In this document: positions 9,306 through 17,836 of the stretch, piece by piece | Layout of the letters: the number at the start of each line of letters is the position of its first letter | How positions within the stretch are numbered: the first letter of the stretch is position 1 | DNA from: Paenibacillus sp. FSL R7-0273 | GTDB taxonomy: Bacteria; Bacillota; Bacilli; Paenibacillales; Paenibacillaceae | Length of the DNA stretch: 64,000 nt | Assembly (NCBI RefSeq): GCF_000758625.1 | Contig: NZ_CP009283.1 | Location: forward strand, 1,933,501-1,997,500 | Direction of reading: 5' to 3' | Made by a program: the position numbers and the translations under genes | Notes under the pieces: generated by a model | Told to the model about the DNA's origin: nothing | The model's input: the letters and a program-made list of their open reading frames with translations, nothing else | Databases searched by the model: none

Positions 9306-10136
9306 TCACCGGTTCTGCTTCCTGTACTGCAGTGGCGAGCGCTTGGCAATTGCCTTGAACACGCGGCCGAAGTGGGCGATGCTGTCGAAGCCGGTGTCCT
9401 CGGCGATCCTTGTAACGGAGTCGCTGCTCTCCCGCAGCCGCCGCTGGGCTTCCTGGACACGGATCGTGTTCAGATACTCAATAATCGTGAAGCCGGTCGT
9501 CTGCTTGAACAGGCGGCACAGGTACGGAACACTGAGGTAGAACCGTTCCGACAGCTCCTCAAGCGTAACGGCACCAGTGTAGCGGGCTTGCAGATATTCG
9601 ATAATCTCATATACCTTGCGCTGCTTCTCGTCATTGGCCGGGGCGATTGCGGCCTGAGCGCTTTCGCGGATACGGTTCATTTCAATCAGGAACTGGATCA
9701 GCAGCGTCTGCAGGTAGAGGCTCTGGTGGCCCCGCGGCTCCTGCTGCTCCTTCAGCATCGCAAACAGCAGGTTCTCAATGGTGCCCTGTTCATGCGCATC
9801 CGGCCGCAGCAGCAGGCACTGTTCACTGAAGAAGGGCAGCGTAAGCCCTTTGCCCCCAAGCATCTCCTGCAGAAATTCCCGGCGGAAATTGATCAGGATG
9901 CGCTCATGGCGTACCGTGCCCTTGGCCATTGTCCGGTGCAGCTCATTGCGGTTGATGAAGATCAGGTCGCCCTTGCGCAGAGAATAGACCAGATTGTTAA
10001 TATAGTAGCTGCGCTCCCCGGCAAGCAGATAATAGATTTCATAGGTTTCATGAAAATGGTCGGTGTCCATGCTGAAGGCGCCGGCCCTTTTCACCTGCTC
10101 CACACAAAACAAAAATTCCTGCTTCTCCTCCTGCAT
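9306..10136 (-). CDS. AraC family transcriptional regulator (cupin sensor domain)
   Basis: One-component regulator of 276 residues. The N-terminal cupin-like AraC ligand-binding domain (about 10-150) contains HFHETYEIYYLLAGERSYYI and GDLIFINRNELHR. The C-terminal double helix-turn-helix (about 175-275) contains LEELSERFYLSVPYLCRLFK and RIAEDTGFDSIAHFGRVFKA. The start is set to the ATG at 10136 because AGGGGTG lies at the right distance; a GTG at 10145 overlaps that site. It is convergent with the GH106-like gene and divergent from the oxidoreductase gene, which it may regulate through the palindrome at 10168-10190. The inducer is probably a sugar, by inference. Confidence 0.92.
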   Translation of the reverse strand: MQEEKQEFLFCVEQVKRAGAFSMDTDHFHETYEIYYLLAGERSYYINNLVYSLRKGDLIFINRNELHRTMAKGTVRHERILINFRREFLQEMLGGKGLTLPFFSEQCLLLRPDAHEQGTIENLLFAMLKEQQEPRGHQSLYLQTLLIQFLIEMNRIRESAQAAIAPANDEKQRKVYEIIEYLQARYTGAVTLEELSERFYLSVPYLCRLFKQTTGFTIIEYLNTIRVQEAQRRLRESSDSVTRIAEDTGFDSIAHFGRVFKAIAKRSPLQYRKQNR

Positions 10137-10167
10137 CTTGCCCACCCCTATGTTAAGGATAATATAT

Positions 10168-10190
10168 GCATAAAATAGCTCATTTTAAGC
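10168..10190. promoter_or_regulatory. Palindromic candidate operator in divergent AraC/oxidoreductase region
   Basis: GCATAAAAT at 10168-10176 and ATTTTAAGC at 10182-10190 form an inverted repeat (8 of 9 positions) around a 5-nt spacer, just upstream of the AraC gene. The position suits autoregulation or control of the divergent oxidoreductase gene. No binding data; inference only. Confidence 0.35.
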
Positions 10191-10275
10191 AAAAACCGTT
10201 TAGAAATGAATGTATTTTATACTATACAATATACGTAGTAAACGCATTCAAAACAATAGCGATGGAGTGATAACA

Positions 10276-11562
10276 GTGGGAAGCAAGAAATATGCTTTTG
10301 TGGGCACGGGCGGCCGGGCCGAATTCTTTTACGGGGAGATTACAACGAATTACCGGGAGACTGCGGAAATTGTGGGCTTGTGTGATGTCAACGGGGCGAG
10401 AATGGCTTATGTAAATACACTGCTGACTGACAAATATAATTACCATGCTGTTCCAGCGTACAAGGCGCATGAATTCGATAAGATGATCGAAGAGACGAAG
10501 CCGGATACCGTAATTGTTACCAGTGTTGACCGTACACACCACCGTTATATTGTCCGGGCTATGGAGCTGGGCTGTGATGTCATTTCCGAGAAGCCGATGA
10601 CTACGGATGTGGAAAAATGCAAGGAGATTCTGGATGCAATCGAACGCACCGGCAAAAAGCTGCGAGTAACCTTCAACTACCGCTATGCGCCGCATAACAC
10701 CAAAATTCGCGAGCTGATAATGGACGGGGCGATCGGTGAGGTGCTGTCCGTCAACTTTGAATGGCTGCTCAACACGCAGCACGGGGCAGACTATTTCCGC
10801 AGATGGCACCGCGACAAGCGCAACAGCGGAGGGCTGCTGGTCCACAAATCGACGCATCATTTTGACCTGATGAATTTCTGGCTCGGCTCCCGGCCGGATA
10901 CGGTATTTGCGATGGGCGACCTGCGTTTCTACGGGCGGGAAAATGCCGAGAAGCGCGGGGTTACCGAGTTCTACCAGCGGGTGCACGGAAGCAAGGCGGC
11001 AGAGAACGACCCGTTCGCCCTGCATCTCAAGGACAATGAGCAGCTGAAAAAGATGTATCTGGACACTGAGCACGAGGACGGGTACCTGCGCGACCAGAGC
11101 GTTTTTGGCGATAATATCAGCATTGAGGACACCATGGGCGTTATGGTCAAATACAAGAACAAGACGATCATGAACTACTCCCTGAATGCCTATCTGCCGT
11201 GGGAAGGCTTCAATATTGTATTTAACGGCACCAAGGGCCGGATGGAGGTCAAGGTTGTCGAGCAATCCTACGTTAATGCCGGAGGCGGCAAGGATCAGGA
11301 GGGTGCGGTAAAGAACAAGCAGATCACCATATTCCCGCAGTTTGCTGCCCCGTATGAGGTGGAGATTGAGGAGGGTGTCGGAGGACACGGGGGCGGTGAC
11401 CCGGTGATGCTGCGTGATATCTTCGAGCGTCCGGCTGATGACCGCTTTAACCGGGCAGCCTCACATATTGACGGTGCCCAGTCCATACTGACCGGCATTG
11501 CCGCCAACCAGTCGATTGCCACCGGCCTGCCGGTGAAGGTGGACCAGCTGCTCAAGCTGTAA
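10276..11562 (+). CDS. Gfo/Idh/MocA family sugar oxidoreductase
   Basis: Predicted NAD(P)-dependent dehydrogenase of 428 residues acting on a sugar or cyclitol. The N-terminal Rossmann fold begins at YAFVGTGGRAEFFYG. The family motif SEKPMTTDVEKCKEI follows (EKP lysine), and the C-terminal dimerisation/substrate domain includes FNYRYAPHNTKIREL and GGLLVHKSTHHFDLMNFW, whose histidines are usual near the active site. The GTG at 10276 is chosen because GGAGTGA precedes it; the open frame back to 10210 lacks a ribosome site. It is divergent from the AraC gene and ends at a clear terminator, so it is a one-gene unit. The substrate is unknown; position suggests a role in the same sugar pathway. Confidence 0.9.
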   Translation: MGSKKYAFVGTGGRAEFFYGEITTNYRETAEIVGLCDVNGARMAYVNTLLTDKYNYHAVPAYKAHEFDKMIEETKPDTVIVTSVDRTHHRYIVRAMELGCDVISEKPMTTDVEKCKEILDAIERTGKKLRVTFNYRYAPHNTKIRELIMDGAIGEVLSVNFEWLLNTQHGADYFRRWHRDKRNSGGLLVHKSTHHFDLMNFWLGSRPDTVFAMGDLRFYGRENAEKRGVTEFYQRVHGSKAAENDPFALHLKDNEQLKKMYLDTEHEDGYLRDQSVFGDNISIEDTMGVMVKYKNKTIMNYSLNAYLPWEGFNIVFNGTKGRMEVKVVEQSYVNAGGGKDQEGAVKNKQITIFPQFAAPYEVEIEEGVGGHGGGDPVMLRDIFERPADDRFNRAASHIDGAQSILTGIAANQSIATGLPVKVDQLLKL

Positions 11563-11600
11563 CGAATCTGATTCACAACACAACCTAATAAGCCTTCCAG

Positions 11601-11634
11601 AGACCGTCCTGATTATGCAGGCGGTCTTTTTTTG
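11601..11634 (+). terminator. Rho-independent terminator after oxidoreductase gene
   Basis: AGACCGTCCTG and CAGGCGGTCT form a GC-rich stem around a 6-nt loop, followed directly by a T-run. Confidence 0.88.
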
Positions 11635-11839
11635 TCGAAAAAGTTGATGAATGATCATATTTTAGCGGGAAATTGTTAAAAAAGACCTTGAAAAATGTGA
11701 AATATGTCGAGATTTGTTGAGAGTTTGTTCAGAGCGGTCTGCTACAATGACTCCAGGATTAAAAATATAGGTACAAAGTAGTTGATTACAGGAGTGAACC
11801 TTAGTCAGCCGCAGCATTTTAACTTGGGAGGTAAGCAGC

Positions 11840-14800
11840 ATGAAGAAACGGTTTTTATCAAAGGTATTATCTATTGTTACTACCGTCAGTTTGAGTATAG
11901 GCTCTTTTGCAGGCATCGGCTATGCGGGCCCGGCGGATACAAGCGCGTATGGTGAGGTCCTGGTCAGCGATACCGATTCTACCAGTTGGACTATAGCACC
12001 GGGTAATACCTCAAGAAATTTAGCGGTTTCGCCGGACGGCTCCATTTATGCACTTTACAACGGGGGCGGGGAAATCCGCGTAGCCAAGAGTTCAGATAAC
12101 GGGAAAACCTTTCAGCCAAGCGTGCTGGCAGCAAGCGGCAGCTACGAGCCGGAAATTGCGGTTTCCTCTTCCGGAACGGTGTATGTTGTAGGAGTGAATA
12201 ACGGTTCAGGTGTACTCGTAAAAAGCACTGATGGCGGTAAAACATTCGGTACGCCAGCTACAATAGGCTCTTTTATGGGCAGTGCGGTACATATGGCTGT
12301 GGACGGCAGCTACGTTTATGTGACTGACACAGTAGGGTCAGACCTTTATTACAGCGGTGATGAAGGGGCGACCTTTAACAAGTACGCTTTTAATGAATAT
12401 TTTGCCTTTACCGATCTGCATGTTGACCCTCAGACAGGTAATCTGATTGTACAAAAGGATGATCCTTCCCTGAAGTATTATGTCAGCAGCACCCACGGTC
12501 AGACCTTTGAGACGGCTGTAATTCCTAACCGTTCGGTATATTATTCTGTCGGTGCGTTATCGGCAGGCAGCAAAGGCCAATACCTGTTTGTAGCCGGATC
12601 GGGTTCGAATATGGTCCGAATGAATATCAAGGACAAATCTGTAACGGATCTGCAGGGCGGAAACAACCTGTCCGCACAAGGACGTTCCCTTAGCGCAGAC
12701 AGCTATGGCAATGTCGTGACCGGCTTCAGTAACGGCTCCTCCGTATTTTTCAGCGTCAGCCAGGATCTGGGCACTACCCTTTCCTCAGCGGTTGAGGTCG
12801 CAGCCACTGACGTAGCTAATGCGGCAATCAATACGACGAATGGTGACGTTCTCTATCTGTATGAGAAGAGCGGCAAGATCTACCTCAAGGTGTTCCAGGG
12901 TCTGCTGAGCGGCTACAAGCTGTATCTCTCAAACACCAATCTGTACTTTAATTATCCGGCGCAAAAGAAAGGCTCCGTCACAGTAACCAATACGTCGGAT
13001 GCCGCGCTTAAAATCAATCAAGTATCGGTCAGCGGCGACTTTTCCATCGTCAGCAATACCGTTGCTTCCGAGCTTGCCCCGGGTGAGGGCGGTGTGATTG
13101 AAGTGCAGTATTTACCGCAGGGTCCGGGTACCTCCAACGGCAACCTGACTCTTAAGGTGGACGGCGAGCCTGATCGTGTAGTTCTGCTGAGCGGTATCAG
13201 TGATGCTGCGGCAGGCAGCTCTGCACCGCTGGCAGCCGATGTTACCGCTAATGCGACTACGGACACAGTGACTGTTAAAAATGTTCCTGCCGGTACAGAA
13301 GTTACGGTATATGCCGCAGACGGCACGACTGTACTCGGAACAGGTAAGAACACTGCTGATGCAGCTGCCGATGTTACGGTAGTCGTTACAGCCGGATTAA
13401 GCGCAGGGGAAGCCCTGAAGGTGAGTCTGACTGAGCCAGATTTGGCTGAGAGCGAGCTTACAGATATCACAGCCCTAAATGAAGTGACGGCATCACCTGC
13501 TGCGGCTGATATTTCCGCCAATGCAACTACAGCTGCTGTTACTGTAAAAAATGTGCCTGCAAACGCAGTGGTATCTGTATATAGCGAAGATGGTATTACC
13601 GTGCTCGGAACAGTTACCAATGAGACTGGAAGCCCGGCTGATGTAAATATCGTAATTGCATCCGGACTTGCAGACGGACAGATCGTGAGAATCGGCTCAC
13701 AGGAGCCGGGCAAGGATCAAAGCCCGCTGACAGATGTTCCCGCAGCCTATGAGCCGACCGTGGCGCCAGCAGCCGGTAGTCTGACGGCCAATGCGACGAC
13801 CGGCGTAGTTACAGCAAGCGGCGTTCCGGCAAGTGTTACGGTATCTGTATACGCAGAAGATGCTGTAACTGTGCTGGGGGCTACTTATAATGATACCGGT
13901 GCTGCGGCTGACTTTAATTTTGCAGTGAACGGCCTTGTACTGGGACAGACTGTAAAGGTCAGCTACACTGAAGTAAATAAAGCGGCAAGCGCGAAGGTGG
14001 AGGTTAAGGCCGTTTATGAGCGGACTGTCCAGCCTCTGGCCGGAAATATTGATATCAGTGCCACTCAAAGCACTGTTATTGTCAATCAGGTGCCGGCAGG
14101 TGCGGCAGCTTCTATCTACAACAAAAATAACAAGCTGCTGATCAGCGCTGTAAATAACACAGATACAGCAGGTCCGCTGAAATTCACGGGCCTTGCCCTG
14201 ACCGAGGGCGACAGCATTTCCGTTACACTGACAGAAAACAAAAAAACGGAGAGTGCTCCGCTTAGTGTAATTATAACTATCAACGCAGCAGACGCTGTAA
14301 ATGAAGCCTCCAAGCTGCTTGAAATCAGCTATTCAGCCGGTGAAAGCTGGGAGAATGTATTGTCAGCCCTGACCCTTGCTGCGAACGGCAGCTACGGTAC
14401 ACAGATCAGCTGGACCTCCAGCAAGCCGGAGGTTATTGAAATTCCCGCAGCATCAGGCAGCATCATCAAGGCTGCTGTGAACCGCGGTACCAAGGATGAG
14501 TCTGTAGTGCTCAGTGCGAAAGTCAGCCGGGACGGACAGGAGAAAATCCGCACCTTCCTTCTGGTTGTAACTGCAGAAGGAACATCAAAGGTTGAAGATA
14601 CCAGCAATATCCGCAATGTGGAAGTGAAGGACCAGTCGGATGTAACAGCCCAAGTTCCGGTAAAACGGATTAACGTAACGGCTGCAGACGGTACAGTCTC
14701 CAAAATTGACAAGGTAGTATTCGATACTGCCAAGGCTCAGGAGATCATTTCAGCTTCTGTACCGGGCTACAATAATGCAACTACTGTATACATTGATGAG

Positions 14801-15997
14801 CTGGCCGGGAATGCCGCTGATGAAATTGCAATTGAAGTTCCGGCAAGTACACTCGCCCTTCTGGGAGCAAACGGCTTCAGGCTGAATATCCAGAGTGACT
14901 ATTCAACCATAACGCTGAATTCAGCTGAGCTGCAGTCCATGATGGGAGATAATCTGGATCTGTATTTCCGGATTGTGCCGGTTCACAGCAACTCAGCACT
15001 GGCAGAAGTAACACCTCCGGTTCCTACGTCCTTTGGCGGACAGAATCTGAAGGCGCTTGGCCAGCCGCTTGAGATCGAAACAAACTACAGCGGCTTTGAG
15101 ACAACGCTGACGATTCCTTTTGCGAAAAACGGGATCAAGGATGTACTGGACCCTAACCGTCTGGCCGTATATATCGTGCACAGTGACGGGGATATTGAGC
15201 TTTCGGCGGGAACTGTCGTGTACAATGAGCTTAAAGAGCCGGCAGGCATTTCCTTTGTAATTAACAAATTCAGTACCTTCAATGTAGTTGAGACAAGCTC
15301 CTCGCTTCCGGGCAGCAGTGCAACTGCACCAGCGGGACCGGCTGTGCCAGGGGTTATCTCGGAAAGCCAGACTACGGCAACAGAAGCAACCTATTCGCAT
15401 TCCTCTTATATCCAGGGTTATGAGGATGGTACCTTCAAGCCTGGCCGTGCAGTAACGCGGGCTGAGCTTGCTGCCCTTCTTGCACGCAACCTGGGGACAA
15501 CTGCTGCAGCTGCAGCAGGCTTTACAGATGTAACAGCCCAGCACTGGGCTGCGGAGTATATCTCGACAGTTGCAGCAGCCGGCCTGATGAAGGGTGATCC
15601 GGACGGCAGCTTTAAGCCGGACCGTGCAGTAACCCGTGCCGAGATGGCGGTTCTGAGTGCACGTCTGAAGGCATTGTCCTTTGATGAGAGCGGATCTGCT
15701 GTTTCCGCCATTCCAGATGTGAACAAGCACTGGGCAGCAGGAGCTGTTGATGCTGTGAAGGCAGCAGGTCTAATGACCGGCTTTGCAGACGGAAGCTTTG
15801 CTCCTGCGAAGACATTAAGCCGTGCAGAAGCGGTAACTGTAATCAACCGTTTGTTCGGAAGAGGACCGCTTACGGGTGTAACCCGTCCAAGCTTCTCTGA
15901 TGTCCCGGCAGCACACTGGGCTTTTGCAGACATTGAGGAAGCCGCAGTAAATCACAAATACACGATCCAGAACGGTAAAGAGGTTTTTGCCGACTAG
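11840..15997 (+). CDS. SLH-domain surface protein with BNR-like and tandem Ig-like repeats
   Basis: Secreted cell-wall protein of 1385 residues. An N-terminal Sec signal (MKKRFLSKVLS then a hydrophobic core, cleavage near GYAGPA) is followed by a beta-propeller-like region (about 40-350) with Asp-box motifs SSDNGKTF, STDGGKTF and SGDEGATF. A choice-of-anchor-D-like domain with VTVTNTSDAALKINQVSVSG comes next, then four repeats spaced 87-90 residues (starting near 467, 554, 644 and 733) with the pattern NATTxxVTVKNVPAG. An Ig-like domain with SWTSSKPEVIE and a domain of unknown type follow. Three SLH domains (about 1184-1385; GYEDGTFKPGRAVTRAE, GDPDGSFKPDRAVTRAE, GFADGSFAPAKTLSRAE) anchor it to pyruvylated secondary wall polymer. 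GGGAGGTAAGCAGC precedes the ATG. The role of the ectodomain is unknown. Confidence 0.93.
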   Translation: MKKRFLSKVLSIVTTVSLSIGSFAGIGYAGPADTSAYGEVLVSDTDSTSWTIAPGNTSRNLAVSPDGSIYALYNGGGEIRVAKSSDNGKTFQPSVLAASGSYEPEIAVSSSGTVYVVGVNNGSGVLVKSTDGGKTFGTPATIGSFMGSAVHMAVDGSYVYVTDTVGSDLYYSGDEGATFNKYAFNEYFAFTDLHVDPQTGNLIVQKDDPSLKYYVSSTHGQTFETAVIPNRSVYYSVGALSAGSKGQYLFVAGSGSNMVRMNIKDKSVTDLQGGNNLSAQGRSLSADSYGNVVTGFSNGSSVFFSVSQDLGTTLSSAVEVAATDVANAAINTTNGDVLYLYEKSGKIYLKVFQGLLSGYKLYLSNTNLYFNYPAQKKGSVTVTNTSDAALKINQVSVSGDFSIVSNTVASELAPGEGGVIEVQYLPQGPGTSNGNLTLKVDGEPDRVVLLSGISDAAAGSSAPLAADVTANATTDTVTVKNVPAGTEVTVYAADGTTVLGTGKNTADAAADVTVVVTAGLSAGEALKVSLTEPDLAESELTDITALNEVTASPAAADISANATTAAVTVKNVPANAVVSVYSEDGITVLGTVTNETGSPADVNIVIASGLADGQIVRIGSQEPGKDQSPLTDVPAAYEPTVAPAAGSLTANATTGVVTASGVPASVTVSVYAEDAVTVLGATYNDTGAAADFNFAVNGLVLGQTVKVSYTEVNKAASAKVEVKAVYERTVQPLAGNIDISATQSTVIVNQVPAGAAASIYNKNNKLLISAVNNTDTAGPLKFTGLALTEGDSISVTLTENKKTESAPLSVIITINAADAVNEASKLLEISYSAGESWENVLSALTLAANGSYGTQISWTSSKPEVIEIPAASGSIIKAAVNRGTKDESVVLSAKVSRDGQEKIRTFLLVVTAEGTSKVEDTSNIRNVEVKDQSDVTAQVPVKRINVTAADGTVSKIDKVVFDTAKAQEIISASVPGYNNATTVYIDELAGNAADEIAIEVPASTLALLGANGFRLNIQSDYSTITLNSAELQSMMGDNLDLYFRIVPVHSNSALAEVTPPVPTSFGGQNLKALGQPLEIETNYSGFETTLTIPFAKNGIKDVLDPNRLAVYIVHSDGDIELSAGTVVYNELKEPAGISFVINKFSTFNVVETSSSLPGSSATAPAGPAVPGVISESQTTATEATYSHSSYIQGYEDGTFKPGRAVTRAELAALLARNLGTTAAAAAGFTDVTAQHWAAEYISTVAAAGLMKGDPDGSFKPDRAVTRAEMAVLSARLKALSFDESGSAVSAIPDVNKHWAAGAVDAVKAAGLMTGFADGSFAPAKTLSRAEAVTVINRLFGRGPLTGVTRPSFSDVPAAHWAFADIEEAAVNHKYTIQNGKEVFAD

Positions 15998-16042
15998 GAT
16001 TATAGCCAGTCAAGCAAGCATTAAGCTGTAAAGAATAAAGCA

Positions 16043-16087
16043 AAAGCCTGTCTGAATGCCGTAGCTTACGGCTTCAGACAGGCTTTT
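16043..16087. terminator. Bidirectional terminator between SLH and CBS genes
   Basis: AAAGCCTGTCTGAA pairs with TTCAGACAGGCTTT, and the inner GCCGTA pairs with TACGGC, giving a very long hairpin with a T-run on one side and an A-run on the other. It lies between convergent genes and can serve both. Confidence 0.9.
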
Positions 16088-16095
16088 TGCTGATT

Positions 16096-16551
16096 TTATA
16101 ACAGGGTTTTGAAGGAATGGCGGATAACATCCCCGCGGCTGATAATGCCGACGAGCACACGGTTACGTTCAACCGGAACCTTTTTAATCTGTTTTTTACC
16201 CAGTACAGCAGCGATCCGCTCTATATCCTCGTCCCAGGTGACAGTGGTGACCTTCCTTTTGGCGATTGACATGACGTTCAGGCCGAGCAGCCGGCTGGTC
16301 CGTTCCTCGAATTCATCCTCATCGCCCTTGATTACATTTACCTGAAAAAAAGAGTCAACGATCAGATCATCGTGCTTGCCGATATAACGCATGATGTCCC
16401 CGTCACTGATATATGCGACAATTTCGTTCCGGTCATTAACGACCGGCATGCCGCTGATCCGGTGCTCCAGACATTTCTCAATAAAGGTACGTACGGTATC
16501 GTATTCCTTCACCTTGTATACCTGTCTGATCATAATTTCATGAGCTTTCAT
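16096..16551 (-). CDS. Two-CBS-domain protein
   Basis: Small cytoplasmic protein of 151 residues made of two CBS motifs (about 1-60 and 85-150). Motifs include DTVRTFIEKCLEHRISGMPV and IERIAAVLGKKQIKKVPVER, ending in GIISRGDVIRH. CBS pairs bind adenine nucleotides or related ligands and sense energy state. No catalytic domain is attached. The start codon follows GGGGGAACCTC. Transcription probably starts at the strong promoter shared with the divergent MarR gene. The partner and the regulated process are not evident. Confidence 0.9.
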   Translation of the reverse strand: MKAHEIMIRQVYKVKEYDTVRTFIEKCLEHRISGMPVVNDRNEIVAYISDGDIMRYIGKHDDLIVDSFFQVNVIKGDEDEFEERTSRLLGLNVMSIAKRKVTTVTWDEDIERIAAVLGKKQIKKVPVERNRVLVGIISRGDVIRHSFKTLL

Positions 16552-16594
16552 GAGGTTCCCCCAACTATGAATGGACTAGCTTTTGTTCAAATAA

Positions 16595-16648
16595 CTTGTA
16601 TAATGAAACTATATACTTGTATTATACAAGCTGAATGCCTGAAGTCAA
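16595..16648. promoter_or_regulatory. Divergent promoter region with MarR-type palindrome
   Basis: On the minus strand TTGACT (16648-16643), 16 bp and TATAAT (16626-16621) form a near-consensus sigma-A promoter for the CBS gene. CTTGTATTATACAAG at 16616-16630 is a 15-bp palindrome overlapping that -10 box, and a half copy CTTGTATAAT lies at 16595. The layout fits an operator for the neighbouring MarR protein, repressing itself and the CBS gene. Operator function is inferred. Confidence 0.6.
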
Positions 16649-16725
16649 TGATATTGCTCCCTTACTGTCTGTTAAAGGAAGCTGTGAACAAGGAATCTGC
16701 GAGGAAAGAGAGGCTGCCGCACACT

Positions 16726-17157
16726 ATGGAACGAAGCCCTTTAGAAGCAATTGAACTGGAAATGACCATTCTCAGCCGCCGGCTGACCTCTATCAGCACT
16801 TATAAAAAGTATGGTATTCTCGATCATTCAGCCTACCTGCTGCTTCATCAGATTGCCTCACACGGCTCCGCCGGGGTTAAGGCACTGGCCGATGAGTTCC
16901 ATCTTGACATCTCCACGATCAGCCGTCAGGCCTCTGCCCTGGAGCAGAAGGGCTATGTATACCGGGTTCCCGATCCGCTCGACGGCAGAGCGTACACGCT
17001 GCAGATAACAGAGCTGGGGGCTGAAACACTGAAGAGTGATACGGATGTCCGCCGCGACAAATTCGCGCAGCTGCTGGAGGATTTCAGTGAAGAAGAGCGC
17101 GGGCAGCTGGGTCAGCTGCTGCGGAAGCTGAACGATGCTGTTTTTCGGGCCATGTAA
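16726..17157 (+). CDS. MarR family transcriptional regulator
   Basis: Winged-helix regulator of 143 residues, the usual length for MarR. Dimerisation helices flank a central wing: HSAYLLLHQIASHGSAG, the recognition segment LDISTISRQASALEQKGYVY, and the wing RVPDPLDGRAYTLQITELG, which carries the conserved D-x-R pattern. The ATG at 16726 gives the family length. An in-frame GTG at 16684 has a better-placed AAAGGA and would add 14 residues, so the start is uncertain. The upstream palindrome suggests autoregulation and joint control of the CBS gene. A second MarR gene follows after 36 bp. The ligand is unknown. Confidence 0.88.
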   Translation: MERSPLEAIELEMTILSRRLTSISTYKKYGILDHSAYLLLHQIASHGSAGVKALADEFHLDISTISRQASALEQKGYVYRVPDPLDGRAYTLQITELGAETLKSDTDVRRDKFAQLLEDFSEEERGQLGQLLRKLNDAVFRAM

Positions 17158-17193
17158 TGTCCAGGCTGACTATACAATACACGGAGGTATCTT

Positions 17194-17688
17194 ATGGATT
17201 CCCAGAATCATCAGGAAGAGCAGCTGCTGAAGGTATTTGAGAATATCAGAAGTTTAACGAACCGTACGAACTGGAATGATCCTCTTCCCTACGGTGAATT
17301 TCTGATGATGTTCATGATTGATGTGATGATGAAGAAGGAAGGGGCCCGGCCGGATAGGCCGGAGTGCCGCGGAATCATGGTCTCCAGGCTAAGCGATCTG
17401 CTGCAGATCAGCAGACCAACCGCCTCACAGACTATCAGCACGCTGGAGGACAAGGGGTATATTGAACGCGCCGTATCTGAGACAGACCGCAGGGCTGTTT
17501 ATATCAGCCTTACCGGTGAAGGACAGGAGGTATTCCGGGCACGGATGGCCCGTTACTCCGGTATCCTGAATGAAATAGTCGAGAAGGTAGGCCGGGAAGA
17601 GGTTGATCAGCTGCTCACCACCTGTGACCGGCTGCGTAGTGTAGTGGAGGAAGTGAGACAGCGGTACGCGGCAGGTACAACCTCATAG
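17194..17688 (+). CDS. MarR family transcriptional regulator
   Basis: Second winged-helix regulator, 164 residues, with GGAGGTATCTT before its ATG. The recognition region RLSDLLQISRPTASQTISTL and the wing IERAVSETDRRAVYISLTGE are typical of MarR, and C-terminal helices complete the dimer interface. It differs from the preceding MarR protein in having a longer N-terminal helix containing MFMIDVMMKKEG, so the pair is not a recent duplication. The stop is followed by a strong hairpin, separating it from the hydrolase gene. It may control that hydrolase; evidence is adjacency only. Confidence 0.88.
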   Translation: MDSQNHQEEQLLKVFENIRSLTNRTNWNDPLPYGEFLMMFMIDVMMKKEGARPDRPECRGIMVSRLSDLLQISRPTASQTISTLEDKGYIERAVSETDRRAVYISLTGEGQEVFRARMARYSGILNEIVEKVGREEVDQLLTTCDRLRSVVEEVRQRYAAGTTS

Positions 17689-17700
17689 GAAATAAAAGGG

Positions 17701-17745
17701 ATAGACGCCGCTTATACCAGTATAAGCAGCGTCTATTTAACTTTT
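17701..17745 (+). terminator. Hairpin terminator after second MarR gene
   Basis: ATAGACGCCGCTTATA pairs with TATAAGCAGCGTCTAT (one internal mismatch) and TTAACTTTT follows. The T-run is interrupted, so termination may be partial. A -10 box TATAAT at 17761-17766 lies just beyond and could start the next transcript. Confidence 0.65.
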
Positions 17746-17836
17746 GCCGGACTCTCTGTCTATAATGTTTCTAGGAGATTAATTCCAAGTTGTCTCATTG
17801 GAATATCCACAATATTAATGGACGGAGTGAATAGAT

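Noticed and set aside
10222..11388. Long minus-strand open frame (388 codons) opposite the oxidoreductase gene.
   Set aside because: It mirrors a well-recognised protein on the other strand and has no family motifs; it is a codon-bias shadow.
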